Source: Marinobacter sp. F4218 (GTDB taxonomy: Bacteria; Pseudomonadota; Gammaproteobacteria; Pseudomonadales; Oleiphilaceae). Taken from it: 64,000 bases of DNA. The position numbers were made by a program, and so were the translations under genes. The notes beneath the pieces are model-generated. The model was not told where the DNA came from. It saw only the letters and a program-made list of their open reading frames with translations, and made no database searches. Every line of letters begins with the position of its first letter. The first letter of the stretch is position 1. Positions 55,964-64,000 of the stretch are shown in pieces. Where the stretch lies: positions 62,001 to 126,000 of the forward strand of contig NZ_JAHZIL010000004.1 of the NCBI RefSeq assembly GCF_019443085.1. The letters run 5' to 3'.

Positions 55964-56767
55964 TTAGTATCCGTACTCAAAAAGGAGATTGAGTACGCAC
56001 TCATTCCAGCCCTCGGGGCCGGGTTTGATGGAGCGCATGGCGTGTTTGGCCGATGGCAACTGCACCTCGTCGCTGTGAATTCCACGAATGACAACCGGGA
56101 TATCCGCCGACTCCAGCATTTGCTGATCATTGGGGCTGTCTCCGAGGGCAATGGCAATCACCGGTTCATCGCCATACTGCTCCCGGTATTTATCCAGCAA
56201 AAAGCGGGCCCCATCCGCCTTATCAAAGATTCCCATCGCGTGATAAAACCGCCCGCCCTGCACCAAGCGGAGGTTTTCGGCCATTAACGCCGTCTTGAAC
56301 TCTGCCAGTTCGTCCTCTGAGCCCTCCCATAGAAGAGGCTCGGTACCGAGGCGGTCCTTGGCCATGTCGGCGGACTCCTCATCCAGGCCGGTCACCTCGG
56401 CCAACTCCTTCGCCGACATATCCTCGAAGCCCCGAAACCGGGCGCCCGCCTGCCTTTGTGTTGCTAGCACACCGAGAACCTCAGACCGGGATGCCCCAAA
56501 ATTCACCACTTCCTCCCCGGGATTGCCAAATGTGTGACCCGGAATCACCACCGCTGCACCGTTTTCGACGATAAAGGGAGCACTGTTCCCCAGCTCCTGC
56601 CGCAAGCGTCTGACTTCCGGCGCGGTCTTGCTCGAGTTGAGAATGAGGGGTATGCCACCCACTTCGAGCTTTTTGAGCGCGGGAAGCGCCGCCTCCCAGC
56701 GATAGTTGTCGTGATTCAGCAACGTGCCATCCAGATCCGAAATAATAAGCAGCCTTGGCTTTGTCAT
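55964..56767 (-). CDS. Glucosyl-3-phosphoglycerate phosphatase (MPGP-like HAD)
   Basis: 267 residues. HAD type IIB: motif I IISDLDGTLLNHD, motif II ILNSSKTAPEV, then the cap domain (about 85-190) and motif IV AIALGDSPNDQQMLESAD. The family pattern FIVENGAAVVIP is that of mannosyl-3-phosphoglycerate phosphatase, which also takes the glucosyl analogue. Its position between glycerate kinase and GpgS fixes the glucosyl substrate as most likely. It precedes gpgS by 17 bp. Confidence 0.92.
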   Translation of the reverse strand: MTKPRLLIISDLDGTLLNHDNYRWEAALPALKKLEVGGIPLILNSSKTAPEVRRLRQELGNSAPFIVENGAAVVIPGHTFGNPGEEVVNFGASRSEVLGVLATQRQAGARFRGFEDMSAKELAEVTGLDEESADMAKDRLGTEPLLWEGSEDELAEFKTALMAENLRLVQGGRFYHAMGIFDKADGARFLLDKYREQYGDEPVIAIALGDSPNDQQMLESADIPVVIRGIHSDEVQLPSAKHAMRSIKPGPEGWNECVLNLLFEYGY

Positions 56768-56779
56768 GGGAATTCTCCG

Positions 56780-57718
56780 TTAGGTTAATCGGAACCGCGG
56801 CAAACCAAGGGAATGATCCTCAGCCACCTCAATCAACACGTCGGCCCGGTCCGGCATTTCCTTCAGACAGGAACGGGTAACGCGCTCGTAGTGCATGATG
56901 AAGCGACGAACCTCTTCGTCGCTCATTATGCACAGGCCTTGTGCAACACTTATCGCAGCGCTCTTTTTTGGTGCCCCCTGAATTCGGGCAGCAAGCTTGT
57001 GTTCCTGAAGGGTGCGCCACTCCTGAACGCTTTCCATTGATGGCGCTTTCAACATCACCAGACTGTCGATCTGCTCAAACAGCTGGCGATAGCTTCCTTT
57101 GAGGCAGTCATTTACATAGGTGCGCCACACCCCCTGGGCGTCCTCATCCGCTTCAAGGCGGTTAATGGGCCGCTCAAGGGCCTCCTCCGGCTCGGGACTG
57201 GCTCCAAGGCACCACCCCTCCAGCAGAATGACACTCGCAGGGCCCTGAAAAACCGGCCAGTCGTTGGGTGGAACCCGGTCGTCGATCGACTTGTCAAAAG
57301 CCGGGATCGGAGTCCGGTCGTTTACGCCGACAGACCGGAGCGTTTCAATGACCTCTCGCCCCAGCTCTACATCATGAGTGCCGGGCACACCGCGGGTGAT
57401 AAAAAGGGGGTGAACGGTGTCTGCGAGTTCACGACGCTCTGCTCTGGTAAGGTAGATGTCATCAAGCGAAAAGTTGGCCGTAGGGCAGAGGCGATGGGTA
57501 CTGAGTATTTCCTTCAAAAACAGGGTCAACGTGGACTTGCCGGTACCCTGGGCGCCGTGGATACCCACGACAACTGTATCCCCCGCCTGGCGACGAAGGT
57601 CGACAATGTGGTCGACCAACGGGAGGATGGTCTGTTCGACAGTCCTTGCGTAATCCTTCGGAAGCGCTTCCTGCTTAATCAGTGCATCAACGGTTTTTTT
57701 CAGCTCACGTTCAGACAC
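56780..57718 (-). CDS. D-glycerate 3-kinase, P-loop (plant-type) family
   Basis: 312 residues from a GTG at 57718, with AGGA 9 bp upstream. The P loop IHGAQGTGKSTLTLF lies near 52. NFSLDDIYLTRAERRELA, RGVPGTHDVELG and ILLEGWCLGA are blocks of the glycerate kinase family that includes plant GLYK and yeast YGR205w. It phosphorylates glycerate to 3-phosphoglycerate, recycling the glycerate released by the phosphorylase and supplying the acceptor for GpgS. It is the first gene of the operon and diverges from selO across 74 bp. Confidence 0.88.
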   Translation of the reverse strand: MSERELKKTVDALIKQEALPKDYARTVEQTILPLVDHIVDLRRQAGDTVVVGIHGAQGTGKSTLTLFLKEILSTHRLCPTANFSLDDIYLTRAERRELADTVHPLFITRGVPGTHDVELGREVIETLRSVGVNDRTPIPAFDKSIDDRVPPNDWPVFQGPASVILLEGWCLGASPEPEEALERPINRLEADEDAQGVWRTYVNDCLKGSYRQLFEQIDSLVMLKAPSMESVQEWRTLQEHKLAARIQGAPKKSAAISVAQGLCIMSDEEVRRFIMHYERVTRSCLKEMPDRADVLIEVAEDHSLGLPRFRLT

Positions 57719-57792
57719 GTTTTGGTTCCTGACATTTATGTATCAATCAAAGGGATCAGCAGAATTCGTACCAATGGGAGTATAGGCATTTT

Positions 57793-59247
57793 ATGAGCAA
57801 CAACGATTTTCGTGTTGAACATCGCTACCTGGAACTCCCGGACAGTTTCTACACTCGGGTTCGGCCAAGCCCGCTGCGAGCGCCCCGGATGGTCTGTTTC
57901 AACGAGGGGCTTGCCGACCAAATGGGATTCCACACCGACAACCCGGAGGAATGGACTCGGGTAGGTGCCGGCGCAGAACTCCTCGAGGGCATGGATCCCG
58001 TTGCCATGAAATACACCGGCCACCAATTCGGTATGTACAACCCGGAGCTGGGTGATGGCCGGGGCCTGCTGCTCTGGGAAACCGTGGGGCCGGATGGTCG
58101 GCGTTGGGACTGGCATCTCAAGGGCGCGGGCACGACACCTTACTCCCGCTTTGGCGATGGCCGGGCCGTGCTTCGTTCCACCGTGCGCGAGTATTTATGC
58201 AGCGAGGCCATGGAAGGCCTCGGGATCCCGACCACCCGCGCGTTGTTTATGATCAGCGCCAAGGACCCGGTGCGTCGCGAATCCATCGAAACTGCGGCCG
58301 CCCTGGTCAGGGTCGCCCAGAGCCACATCCGCTTCGGACACTTTGAGTTTGCCGCCCATCATGAGGGCCCGGAGACTGTGAAAACCCTGATGGAACATGT
58401 GATCGCACTGCATTTCCCCCAACTGATTGAACTGCCGGAAGAGGAGAGACACCGGCGCTGGTTCGAAGAGGTGGTGGAGCGCACTGCCCGGCTGATTGCC
58501 GACTGGCAGGCGGTGGGCTTCTGCCACGGGGTGATGAACAGCGACAACATGTCCATTATCGGCGACACCTTTGATTACGGCCCTTACGCCTTCCTCGACG
58601 ATTTTGACGCGGGCCACATCTGTAACCACACCGATCAGGGAGGCCGCTACGCCTATAACCGTCAGCCCCAGGTTGGCTTCACCAACTGCCAGTACCTGGC
58701 TAACGCGCTGTTACCGGTGATGGATGAAGATGATGTACGGCGGGGCCTTCGCTGTTACGAGGTCGCCTATAATGCCCGTTTCCTGCAAAACATGCGGAAC
58801 AAACTGGGCCTACTGGCTGAGCAGGAATCGGATCTGGGCCTGATCATGGACACCTTCAGCATGCTCCATGAGCACCGCGTGGACTACACGTTGTTCTTCC
58901 GGGCGCTGTCGAATCTTCGCGCCCACGGCAATGCCCCCATCCGCGACCTGTTCGTGGACCGCAGCGTTGCGGATGAGTGGCTGAAGCGTTACGAGGAGCG
59001 GCTGGACAATGAGACCCGCCCCGATGACGAGCGCGAAAGCGCCATGCGTTCGGTAAACCCCAAGTACGTTTTGCGCAACTACCTGGCACAGCAGGTTATT
59101 CAGGAGGCCCAGAACGGGGACTACGAACCGATGAAGGCATTGCTCAAGGTTCTTGAACGTCCCTTCGACGAACAGCCCGAAAACGAGCAATACGCCGCTC
59201 CGCCACCGGACTGGGGCAAGCACCTCAATATCAGCTGTTCCTCCTGA
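57793..59247 (+). CDS. selO: Protein adenylyltransferase SelO (YdiU/UPF0061)
   Basis: 484 residues. A pseudokinase fold with inverted ATP binding: KYTGHQFGMYNPELGDGRG, WHLKGAGTTPYSRFGDGRAV and FCHGVMNSDNMSIIGDTFD (VMNSDNMSI) are signature blocks. SelO transfers AMP to redox-related proteins during oxidative stress. The C-terminus ends NISCSS, with a single Cys where eukaryotic SelO carries selenocysteine. Length is normal. It diverges from the glucosylglycerate operon and ends in a shared terminator with fumarase. Confidence 0.96.
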   Translation: MSNNDFRVEHRYLELPDSFYTRVRPSPLRAPRMVCFNEGLADQMGFHTDNPEEWTRVGAGAELLEGMDPVAMKYTGHQFGMYNPELGDGRGLLLWETVGPDGRRWDWHLKGAGTTPYSRFGDGRAVLRSTVREYLCSEAMEGLGIPTTRALFMISAKDPVRRESIETAAALVRVAQSHIRFGHFEFAAHHEGPETVKTLMEHVIALHFPQLIELPEEERHRRWFEEVVERTARLIADWQAVGFCHGVMNSDNMSIIGDTFDYGPYAFLDDFDAGHICNHTDQGGRYAYNRQPQVGFTNCQYLANALLPVMDEDDVRRGLRCYEVAYNARFLQNMRNKLGLLAEQESDLGLIMDTFSMLHEHRVDYTLFFRALSNLRAHGNAPIRDLFVDRSVADEWLKRYEERLDNETRPDDERESAMRSVNPKYVLRNYLAQQVIQEAQNGDYEPMKALLKVLERPFDEQPENEQYAAPPPDWGKHLNISCSS

Positions 59248-59257
59248 CCACACAGCC

Positions 59258-59294
59258 ACAAAAAAGGGCGAAGCCTAAGCTTCACCCTTTTTTG
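59258..59294. terminator. Bidirectional terminator between selO and fumarase
   Basis: An A-run, then GGGCGAAGC (59266-59274), a four-base loop and GCTTCACCC (59279-59287) followed by TTTTTT. The stem has one G-A mismatch, and A- and T-runs flank it on both sides, so it serves both convergent genes. Confidence 0.9.
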
Positions 59295-59312
59295 GCTTTC
59301 AAAGCCAGAAGA

Positions 59313-60827
59313 TCACACGGCCTTGGCTGCAATGATCTTCTCATGCCATTCAGCGGGGCCGGTCTGGTGAACGGAGGAGCCTCGGGAATCCACCGCAACG
59401 GTGACCGGCATGTCCTCAACTTCGAACTCGTAAATGGCTTCCATCCCAAGTTCCGGGAAGGCAACCACCTCGGCTTTCTTGATGGCCTTGGACACGAGAT
59501 AGGCGGACCCACCCACGGCCATGAGGTAAACCGCACCAAACTCGCGAATGGCGTCGATAGCCACCTGGCCACGCTCGGCCTTGCCGATCATGCCTGTCAG
59601 GCCGGTCTTCTCCAGCATGGTGTGGGTGAACTTGTCCATGCGCGTCGCGGTGGTAGGACCGGCGGGGCCGACCACTTCTTCGCGCACCGGATCAACCGGG
59701 CCCACGTAATAAATAAAGCGACCTTTCAGATCGACCGGCAGTTCCTCGCCCTTCTCGATCATGTCGACCATCTTCTTGTGGGCCGCATCTCGGCCGGTCA
59801 GCATCTTGCCGGAGAGCAGGATGGTCTCACCGGGCTGCCAGTCCTTCACATCCTCCGGAGTGACTGTATCCAGATTCACGCGACGCACGTTTTCACCCAC
59901 TTCCCAGGTGATTTCCGGCCAGTCTTCGAGGCTCGGGGGCGTCTGCAAGGCCGGCCCAGTGCCATCCAGCGTGAAGTGCGCATGGCGGGTCGCGGCACAG
60001 TTCGGGATGATTGCCACCGGCTTGTTGGCCGCGTGGGTCGGGTAATCCTTGACCTTGACGTCCAGAACGGTGGTCAGGCCGCCGAGCCCCTGGGCGCCGA
60101 TACCCAGGTCGTTGACCTTGTCGAACAGCTCAAGTCGCAGCTCCTCGGCCCGGTTCGATGCGCCGCGCTCTTTCAGATCATGGATGTCAATCGGATCCAG
60201 CAGGGATTCCTTGGCCATTTCCATTGCCTTCTCGGCGGTACCGCCGATGCCGATGCCCAGCATGCCCGGCGGACACCAGCCCGCCCCCATCTGCGGAACC
60301 ATCTTAAGAACCCAGTCCACAACCGAATCGGACGGGTTCAGCATGGCGAATTTGGACTTGGCTTCGGAACCACCGCCTTTGGCCGCCACGTGTACTTCAA
60401 CCGTGTCACCCGGAACCATTTTGTAATGGATGATGGCCGGGGTGTTGTCACCGGTGTTCTTACGCTTGCCGTCCGGATCGTCCAGGATGGAGGCGCGCAG
60501 CACGTTATCCGGATGGGTATAGGCGCGGCGCACGCCCTCGTTGATCACGTCATCCAGCGGCATTTGGCAATCCCACTGGACGTTCATGCCGATGTTGACG
60601 AATACCGTCACGATGCCAGTGTCCTGACACAGGGGCCGGTGCCCTTCGGCGCACATGCGCGAGTTGATCAGGATCTGGGCCATGGCGTCCTTGGCCGCCT
60701 GAGACTCTTCCTTCTGGTAAGCCTCATACACACCCTGAATGAAATCCTTCGGGTGGTAATAGGAAATGAACTGCAGCGCGTCCGCTACGCTTTCAATCAG
60801 GTCGTCCTGGCGGATTACGGTGGTCAT
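59313..60827 (-). CDS. fumA: Fumarate hydratase, class I (iron-sulfur)
   Basis: 504 residues. The alpha domain has HRPLCQDTGIVTVF (cluster cysteine), then KGGGSEAKSKFAML and GAGWCPPGMLGIGIGG with a second cysteine. PNCAATRHAHF holds a third. The C-terminal beta domain has GPTTATRMDKFT and AVGGSAYLVSKAI. It is a single-chain 4Fe-4S enzyme of the FumA/FumB type, interconverting fumarate and malate in the TCA cycle. It lies alone, convergent with selO, with the enoyl-CoA hydratase gene divergent upstream. Confidence 0.96.
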   Translation of the reverse strand: MTTVIRQDDLIESVADALQFISYYHPKDFIQGVYEAYQKEESQAAKDAMAQILINSRMCAEGHRPLCQDTGIVTVFVNIGMNVQWDCQMPLDDVINEGVRRAYTHPDNVLRASILDDPDGKRKNTGDNTPAIIHYKMVPGDTVEVHVAAKGGGSEAKSKFAMLNPSDSVVDWVLKMVPQMGAGWCPPGMLGIGIGGTAEKAMEMAKESLLDPIDIHDLKERGASNRAEELRLELFDKVNDLGIGAQGLGGLTTVLDVKVKDYPTHAANKPVAIIPNCAATRHAHFTLDGTGPALQTPPSLEDWPEITWEVGENVRRVNLDTVTPEDVKDWQPGETILLSGKMLTGRDAAHKKMVDMIEKGEELPVDLKGRFIYYVGPVDPVREEVVGPAGPTTATRMDKFTHTMLEKTGLTGMIGKAERGQVAIDAIREFGAVYLMAVGGSAYLVSKAIKKAEVVAFPELGMEAIYEFEVEDMPVTVAVDSRGSSVHQTGPAEWHEKIIAAKAV

Positions 60828-61009
60828 AGGCGCCTCATCAGCTTGATATCGTTATTTCGTGTCATCGAAAAATGGGGAACAGAGTTTACCAGAAAATCCC
60901 GTAAGCGAGGGATTCGACAGACGGCCTAGCCGGTTTGAAAGACTGTAATAGCTGGCCGGAAAAAAGCTATCATGCTAATCAAATCACAACAATGATCCCT
61001 GGAGGCGCC

Positions 61010-61783
61010 GTGACAGACCTCGTACTCATCGAAAAATCCGACCGCATTCTCACCGTTCGCATCAACCGCCTCGATCGAAAGAATGCGCTCACCCACGCAA
61101 TGTACACCGCTCTGGGGGACGCTCTGGCAGCGGCGGAAAAGGATTCGGACGTCCGCTGCGTCCTGTTCACGGGTAGCGAGGATTGCTTTACGGCCGGCAA
61201 TGACCTGGGCGAATTCGCCACCGGCTTGCCTGGCGCGTTCGAGGAAACGCCGGTCGGTCGGTTTCTGCTCTTGCTGGCAACAGCGTCGAAACCCGTCGTG
61301 GCCGCGGTCAATGGCCCTGCGGTCGGCATCGGCACCACCATGCTGCTGCACTGTGACCTGGTTTTTGCCGGCACCAACACCCGGTTCCAGATGCCATTCG
61401 CGAACCTCGGACTTTGCCCGGAAGGTGGCTCCAGCCTCCTTCTGCCTTCCTGGATTGGCAGGCCCCGAGCCGCGGAACTGCTTATGCTGGGCGGCGCCTT
61501 TACCGCAGACGATGCAGCCCGCCTGGGCCTGATCAACCGGGTCTGCGAGCCCGCTGAAACCGAGGCACGGGCCCTCGACGCCTGCAAACAGCTGGCAAAC
61601 CAGGCGCCAGCAGCCATCCGTGCCACCAAAGAGCTACTGAATCGCCCCACCCTGAACCAGCTGAAGGAAACCATGCTCGCAGAGGGTGAACTCTTTGCTG
61701 AGCGACTGAAGTCACCCGAAGCCTCCGAGGCCTTCCGGGCCTTTGTGGAGAAACGACAGCCGGATTTTTCTTCCTTTGAATAG
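61010..61783 (+). CDS. Enoyl-CoA hydratase/isomerase family protein
   Basis: 257 residues from a GTG at 61010 with GGAGG directly upstream; the frame extends to 60935 but is unlikely. Crotonase fold: RLDRKNALTHAMY, CFTAGNDLGEF (oxyanion hole), AAVNGPAVGIGTTMLLHCD and FANLGLCPEGGSSLLLP, where the Glu of CPEGG is a catalytic candidate. The other catalytic acid position (GNDLG) lacks Glu, so it may be an isomerase (PaaG or dienoyl-CoA type) rather than a hydratase. It diverges from the fumarase gene. The substrate is unknown. Confidence 0.9.
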   Translation: MTDLVLIEKSDRILTVRINRLDRKNALTHAMYTALGDALAAAEKDSDVRCVLFTGSEDCFTAGNDLGEFATGLPGAFEETPVGRFLLLLATASKPVVAAVNGPAVGIGTTMLLHCDLVFAGTNTRFQMPFANLGLCPEGGSSLLLPSWIGRPRAAELLMLGGAFTADDAARLGLINRVCEPAETEARALDACKQLANQAPAAIRATKELLNRPTLNQLKETMLAEGELFAERLKSPEASEAFRAFVEKRQPDFSSFE

Positions 61784-62136
61784 ACCCTCACGCCCGCCGG
61801 AATTCTGTCTGGCGGGCACAGCGCTCAATCCTTAAAAATCCTCACAAAGCAGACACTGCCCCGGCTCGACAAACCGTTCAGTGCCAACTATTTTGCACAA
61901 TGACCAATCTCCAACCGTGCGGGGAGGTTTCAAAGAGTCAGAATCACACTTTCGGCTGATCAACACTTGCCACACTGTCGCTATAGTCAAAGCTACAGAA
62001 ATTGGCTCAAAGCGCTGGCTACAATTTCAGACAACAGTTTCAAGCAGAACAGGCCACTGACAACGGGCTTACCGGATCAGACCGGCCCCGTCAGCTGCCG
62101 AACATAACGACACAACAACAGGAAAAGGTTCCACCC
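61784..62136. other. Intergenic region before the lipase-type gene
   Basis: About 353 bp without a supported gene. A 7-bp inverted repeat, GCCCGCC (61792-61798) and GGCGGGC (61811-61817), directly after the enoyl-CoA hydratase stop may act as its terminator, though it lacks a T-run. The rest should hold the promoter of the lipoprotein at 62137; no confident -35/-10 pair was found. Confidence 0.4.
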
Positions 62137-64000
62137 ATGTTCAAGAAAACTCTAATAAGTGTTGCCGTGGCGTCTTCCCTTGGACTTTCAGGCTGCTTTG
62201 ATAGCGGCGATTCTGGGGCGAATGCTAATCCGGATTACAGGATCAATAACCCGGCTATCGATGGAAAAACCTGGCCCATTTTTAACCCGGTTACCAGTGC
62301 GCTTCCTCTTCCTAACGATCTTATATTCAAGTCGGATGATCCGAGCACGGCCATTATCGAAGCTGATGGAACCTTCAGCGTTGCCGACAGCGCCCCACCT
62401 GTAACCTCCGCTCTAAACGAGCTGAGTGGTGCATCAACTGTCGCTCCAGCCGTTGTTCGTCTGAATGGCCAGATTGATCCCAATTCGGTCGATTCTCGAC
62501 CATTCATTATCGTGCAAACGGAAGCTGGCCCACGGCCTGTGCCAAACCCCAACCAAAACGTATTCCTGATTGAGCTAGCATACGCAAGCGGCGACCCGGT
62601 ACAAGGGCTGGGCATGGGTGAGCCACCCACCATTCCTTTGGCCATAACTGCGCAGGTTGCAGCAGGCGCTCTGCCACAGGATCTATCTCTTCGAGGCCAG
62701 GCCGAAGCCGGTGCCTACCTGGCGGATCTTGCCCAGAATCCAACTTATACCCATGAAGTGGTCACACTGGATGGGACTTCGGCGATTCGAATTCACCCAA
62801 CTGTTCCGCTGAACCCCAAGAAGCGCTACCTCGTCGTAGTGACCAAAGAAGTATTGGATGTAAACGGTGATCCAATCATCGCGTCACCGAGCTACAGCAA
62901 CCTGACCGATCCAGAGCAACCACTTGGTAGTTCAACGCTTGCGCCGGTCCGCACGATCATTAACGACTTTTGGGAAGCTGTCGCGAGCAGCTACTTCGGC
63001 CTGAATAACACCACTCGTCCTGAGGCATTGTCTGCCGAAGACATCGCCCTTTCCTACAGCTTTACGACTTCCAATGACGAGGAGGTACTGAAATACATCG
63101 CCGATCCGACAACTTACTTCCGGGATACCGTAGCTGGTGCCGCGCGAGTTGCTGGCGTTAAAGCTGCCCTGGAAGCCGGCGAGACTGATTTCATCACACT
63201 GAGTACTGCTGCTGCTACTGCAGAGGCAACGGCTAACCCAGACGCCACGGCAGACGCGCTGAATGCCGGTCTTGGTGCACTTTTGCCTAATCCGGGCGAC
63301 CGCAGTGGAAGCGCCACATTCGGAGCCCCTCAAGACGTAACGCTGGTATCGGCAGTAGCAAGTCAGTTCGTGGACTTTGGTCAAGTAAATATCGTCCAGG
63401 GCACAATCGATTTGCCATATTACTTGGGTATTCCTACCGGCCAAACTGAAGCCGAAGGTGCTGTAATCAACAGCAGCGATTTCACTGCGGATCTGACTGC
63501 TGCGTCAGTTATTGGCGATCAACTGGGCGTTCAGCTAGCGCAGTCTGACAAGTCGGTTAGCGATGTTGTGAACTACCGCTTCCCATTCCCCGAAGCAACC
63601 AATGCTGGCCAAACCGTACCTGTGATGGTTCTGTATCCAACAACGTGGGATGGTGTGTCGCAGCTCGAAACAGTCATCTACATGCACGGCATCACTACCG
63701 ATCGCAGCGCCGCCCTCACCTTCGGTAGCGCGCTAGCTGCAAATGCCAACGTTGCTGTTGTTGCTATTGATCAGCCGTTGCACGGTGTGACTCCATTTAG
63801 CGCTGAAGAGCAGCAGAGCCTGGCTCTGACCCTGCTTGTTGCAGGCGGCGTTGTTCCCCAACCGGAACTGGACGCAAACGACGCGCCGATCGTCACTGCT
63901 GAGACGCAGGCAACCATTGATGCCGTAATTGCTGGCACGTTCAAGGTAGGCGTACTGCTCCAAATCCAGGCCCAGGTTGACGCCTCAACCGGTGGCACGA
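62137..64000 (+). CDS. Large lipase-type lipoprotein, VolA/Lipase_bact_N-like (partial)
   Basis: 621 codons from the ATG at 62137 to the window edge, no stop. A lipoprotein signal ends LSLGLSGC with Cys20 and is followed by an acidic/Gly linker. The segment PIFNPVTSALPLPNDLIF and the later RIHPTVPLNPKKRYLVVVT are typical of the bacterial virulence factor lipase N-terminal domain (as in Vibrio VolA). METVIYMHGITTDRSAA (seen as VIYMHGITTDRS near 508) gives the oxyanion-side HG of an alpha/beta hydrolase; the GxSxG serine would lie beyond the window. It is probably a surface-exposed phospholipase or lipase. Confidence 0.85.
   Translation, partial: MFKKTLISVAVASSLGLSGCFDSGDSGANANPDYRINNPAIDGKTWPIFNPVTSALPLPNDLIFKSDDPSTAIIEADGTFSVADSAPPVTSALNELSGASTVAPAVVRLNGQIDPNSVDSRPFIIVQTEAGPRPVPNPNQNVFLIELAYASGDPVQGLGMGEPPTIPLAITAQVAAGALPQDLSLRGQAEAGAYLADLAQNPTYTHEVVTLDGTSAIRIHPTVPLNPKKRYLVVVTKEVLDVNGDPIIASPSYSNLTDPEQPLGSSTLAPVRTIINDFWEAVASSYFGLNNTTRPEALSAEDIALSYSFTTSNDEEVLKYIADPTTYFRDTVAGAARVAGVKAALEAGETDFITLSTAAATAEATANPDATADALNAGLGALLPNPGDRSGSATFGAPQDVTLVSAVASQFVDFGQVNIVQGTIDLPYYLGIPTGQTEAEGAVINSSDFTADLTAASVIGDQLGVQLAQSDKSVSDVVNYRFPFPEATNAGQTVPVMVLYPTTWDGVSQLETVIYMHGITTDRSAALTFGSALAANANVAVVAIDQPLHGVTPFSAEEQQSLALTLLVAGGVVPQPELDANDAPIVTAETQATIDAVIAGTFKVGVLLQIQAQVDASTGGT

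Noticed and set aside
59292..60929. 545-codon plus-strand open frame antisense to the fumarase gene
   Set aside because: It mirrors a strongly supported class I fumarase over its whole length; long antisense frames are common in high-GC genes, and its translation shows no known domain and no ribosome site.

Overview
The window looks like chromosome from a marine gammaproteobacterium of the Marinobacter type. That reading rests on gene content and order, not on a database search: the rpsB-tsf-pyrH-frr-uppS-cdsA-dxr-rseP-bamA-skp-lpxD-fabZ-lpxA-lpxB-rnhB block, a long-form dapD, SlyX, BolA, a class I fumarase, a glucosylglycerate osmolyte operon and fairly high GC. No complete mobile element, prophage or CRISPR array is visible.

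Layout. 1-3.3 kb: the tail of a LysR regulator, a secreted beta-propeller, and a membrane protein translationally coupled to a 39-codon ORF that looks like an internally deleted cupredoxin-type protein. 3.4-8.8 kb: a lipoprotein, a metallo-beta-lactamase-fold hydrolase, a chemoreceptor with a CxxCH motif, an unknown protein, and a YciO-like/BolA pair. 8.9-16.2 kb: topoisomerase III, then a response regulator / FecR-LysM protein / CHASE2 histidine kinase operon. 16.2-21.1 kb: a fibronectin-like lipoprotein and a doxX-yqjG-dioxygenase operon divergent from its probable LysR regulator, with a perfect palindrome between them. 20.5-23.1 kb: a decayed integron, consisting of an integron-integrase pseudogene, two attC-like palindromes and small cassette-like genes running away from it. 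It sits next to an initiator tRNA that has its own strong promoter and terminator.

23.3-38 kb (minus strand) is the core envelope and translation superoperon: lipid A synthesis, outer membrane assembly, site-2 protease, isoprenoid and phospholipid precursors, ribosome recycling, UMP kinase, EF-Ts and S2. Map, GlnD and the succinylase-pathway lysine genes dapC, dapD and dapE diverge from it (38.2-45.3 kb). 45.3-49.7 kb holds slyX, a membrane-anchored cold-shock-domain protein, an orphan P-loop ATPase with a small partner, a glyoxalase and a DUF1853 protein.

49.8-60.9 kb: two MDR oxidoreductases and a compact minus-strand operon of glycerate kinase, glucosyl-3-phosphoglycerate phosphatase, glucosyl-3-phosphoglycerate synthase, glucosylglycerate phosphorylase and a DUF3524 glycosyltransferase. 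Together the first four can make and reclaim glucosylglycerate. SelO diverges from this operon, and fumarase follows after a bidirectional terminator. 61-64 kb: an enoyl-CoA hydratase-family enzyme and the start of a large lipase-type lipoprotein that runs off the window.
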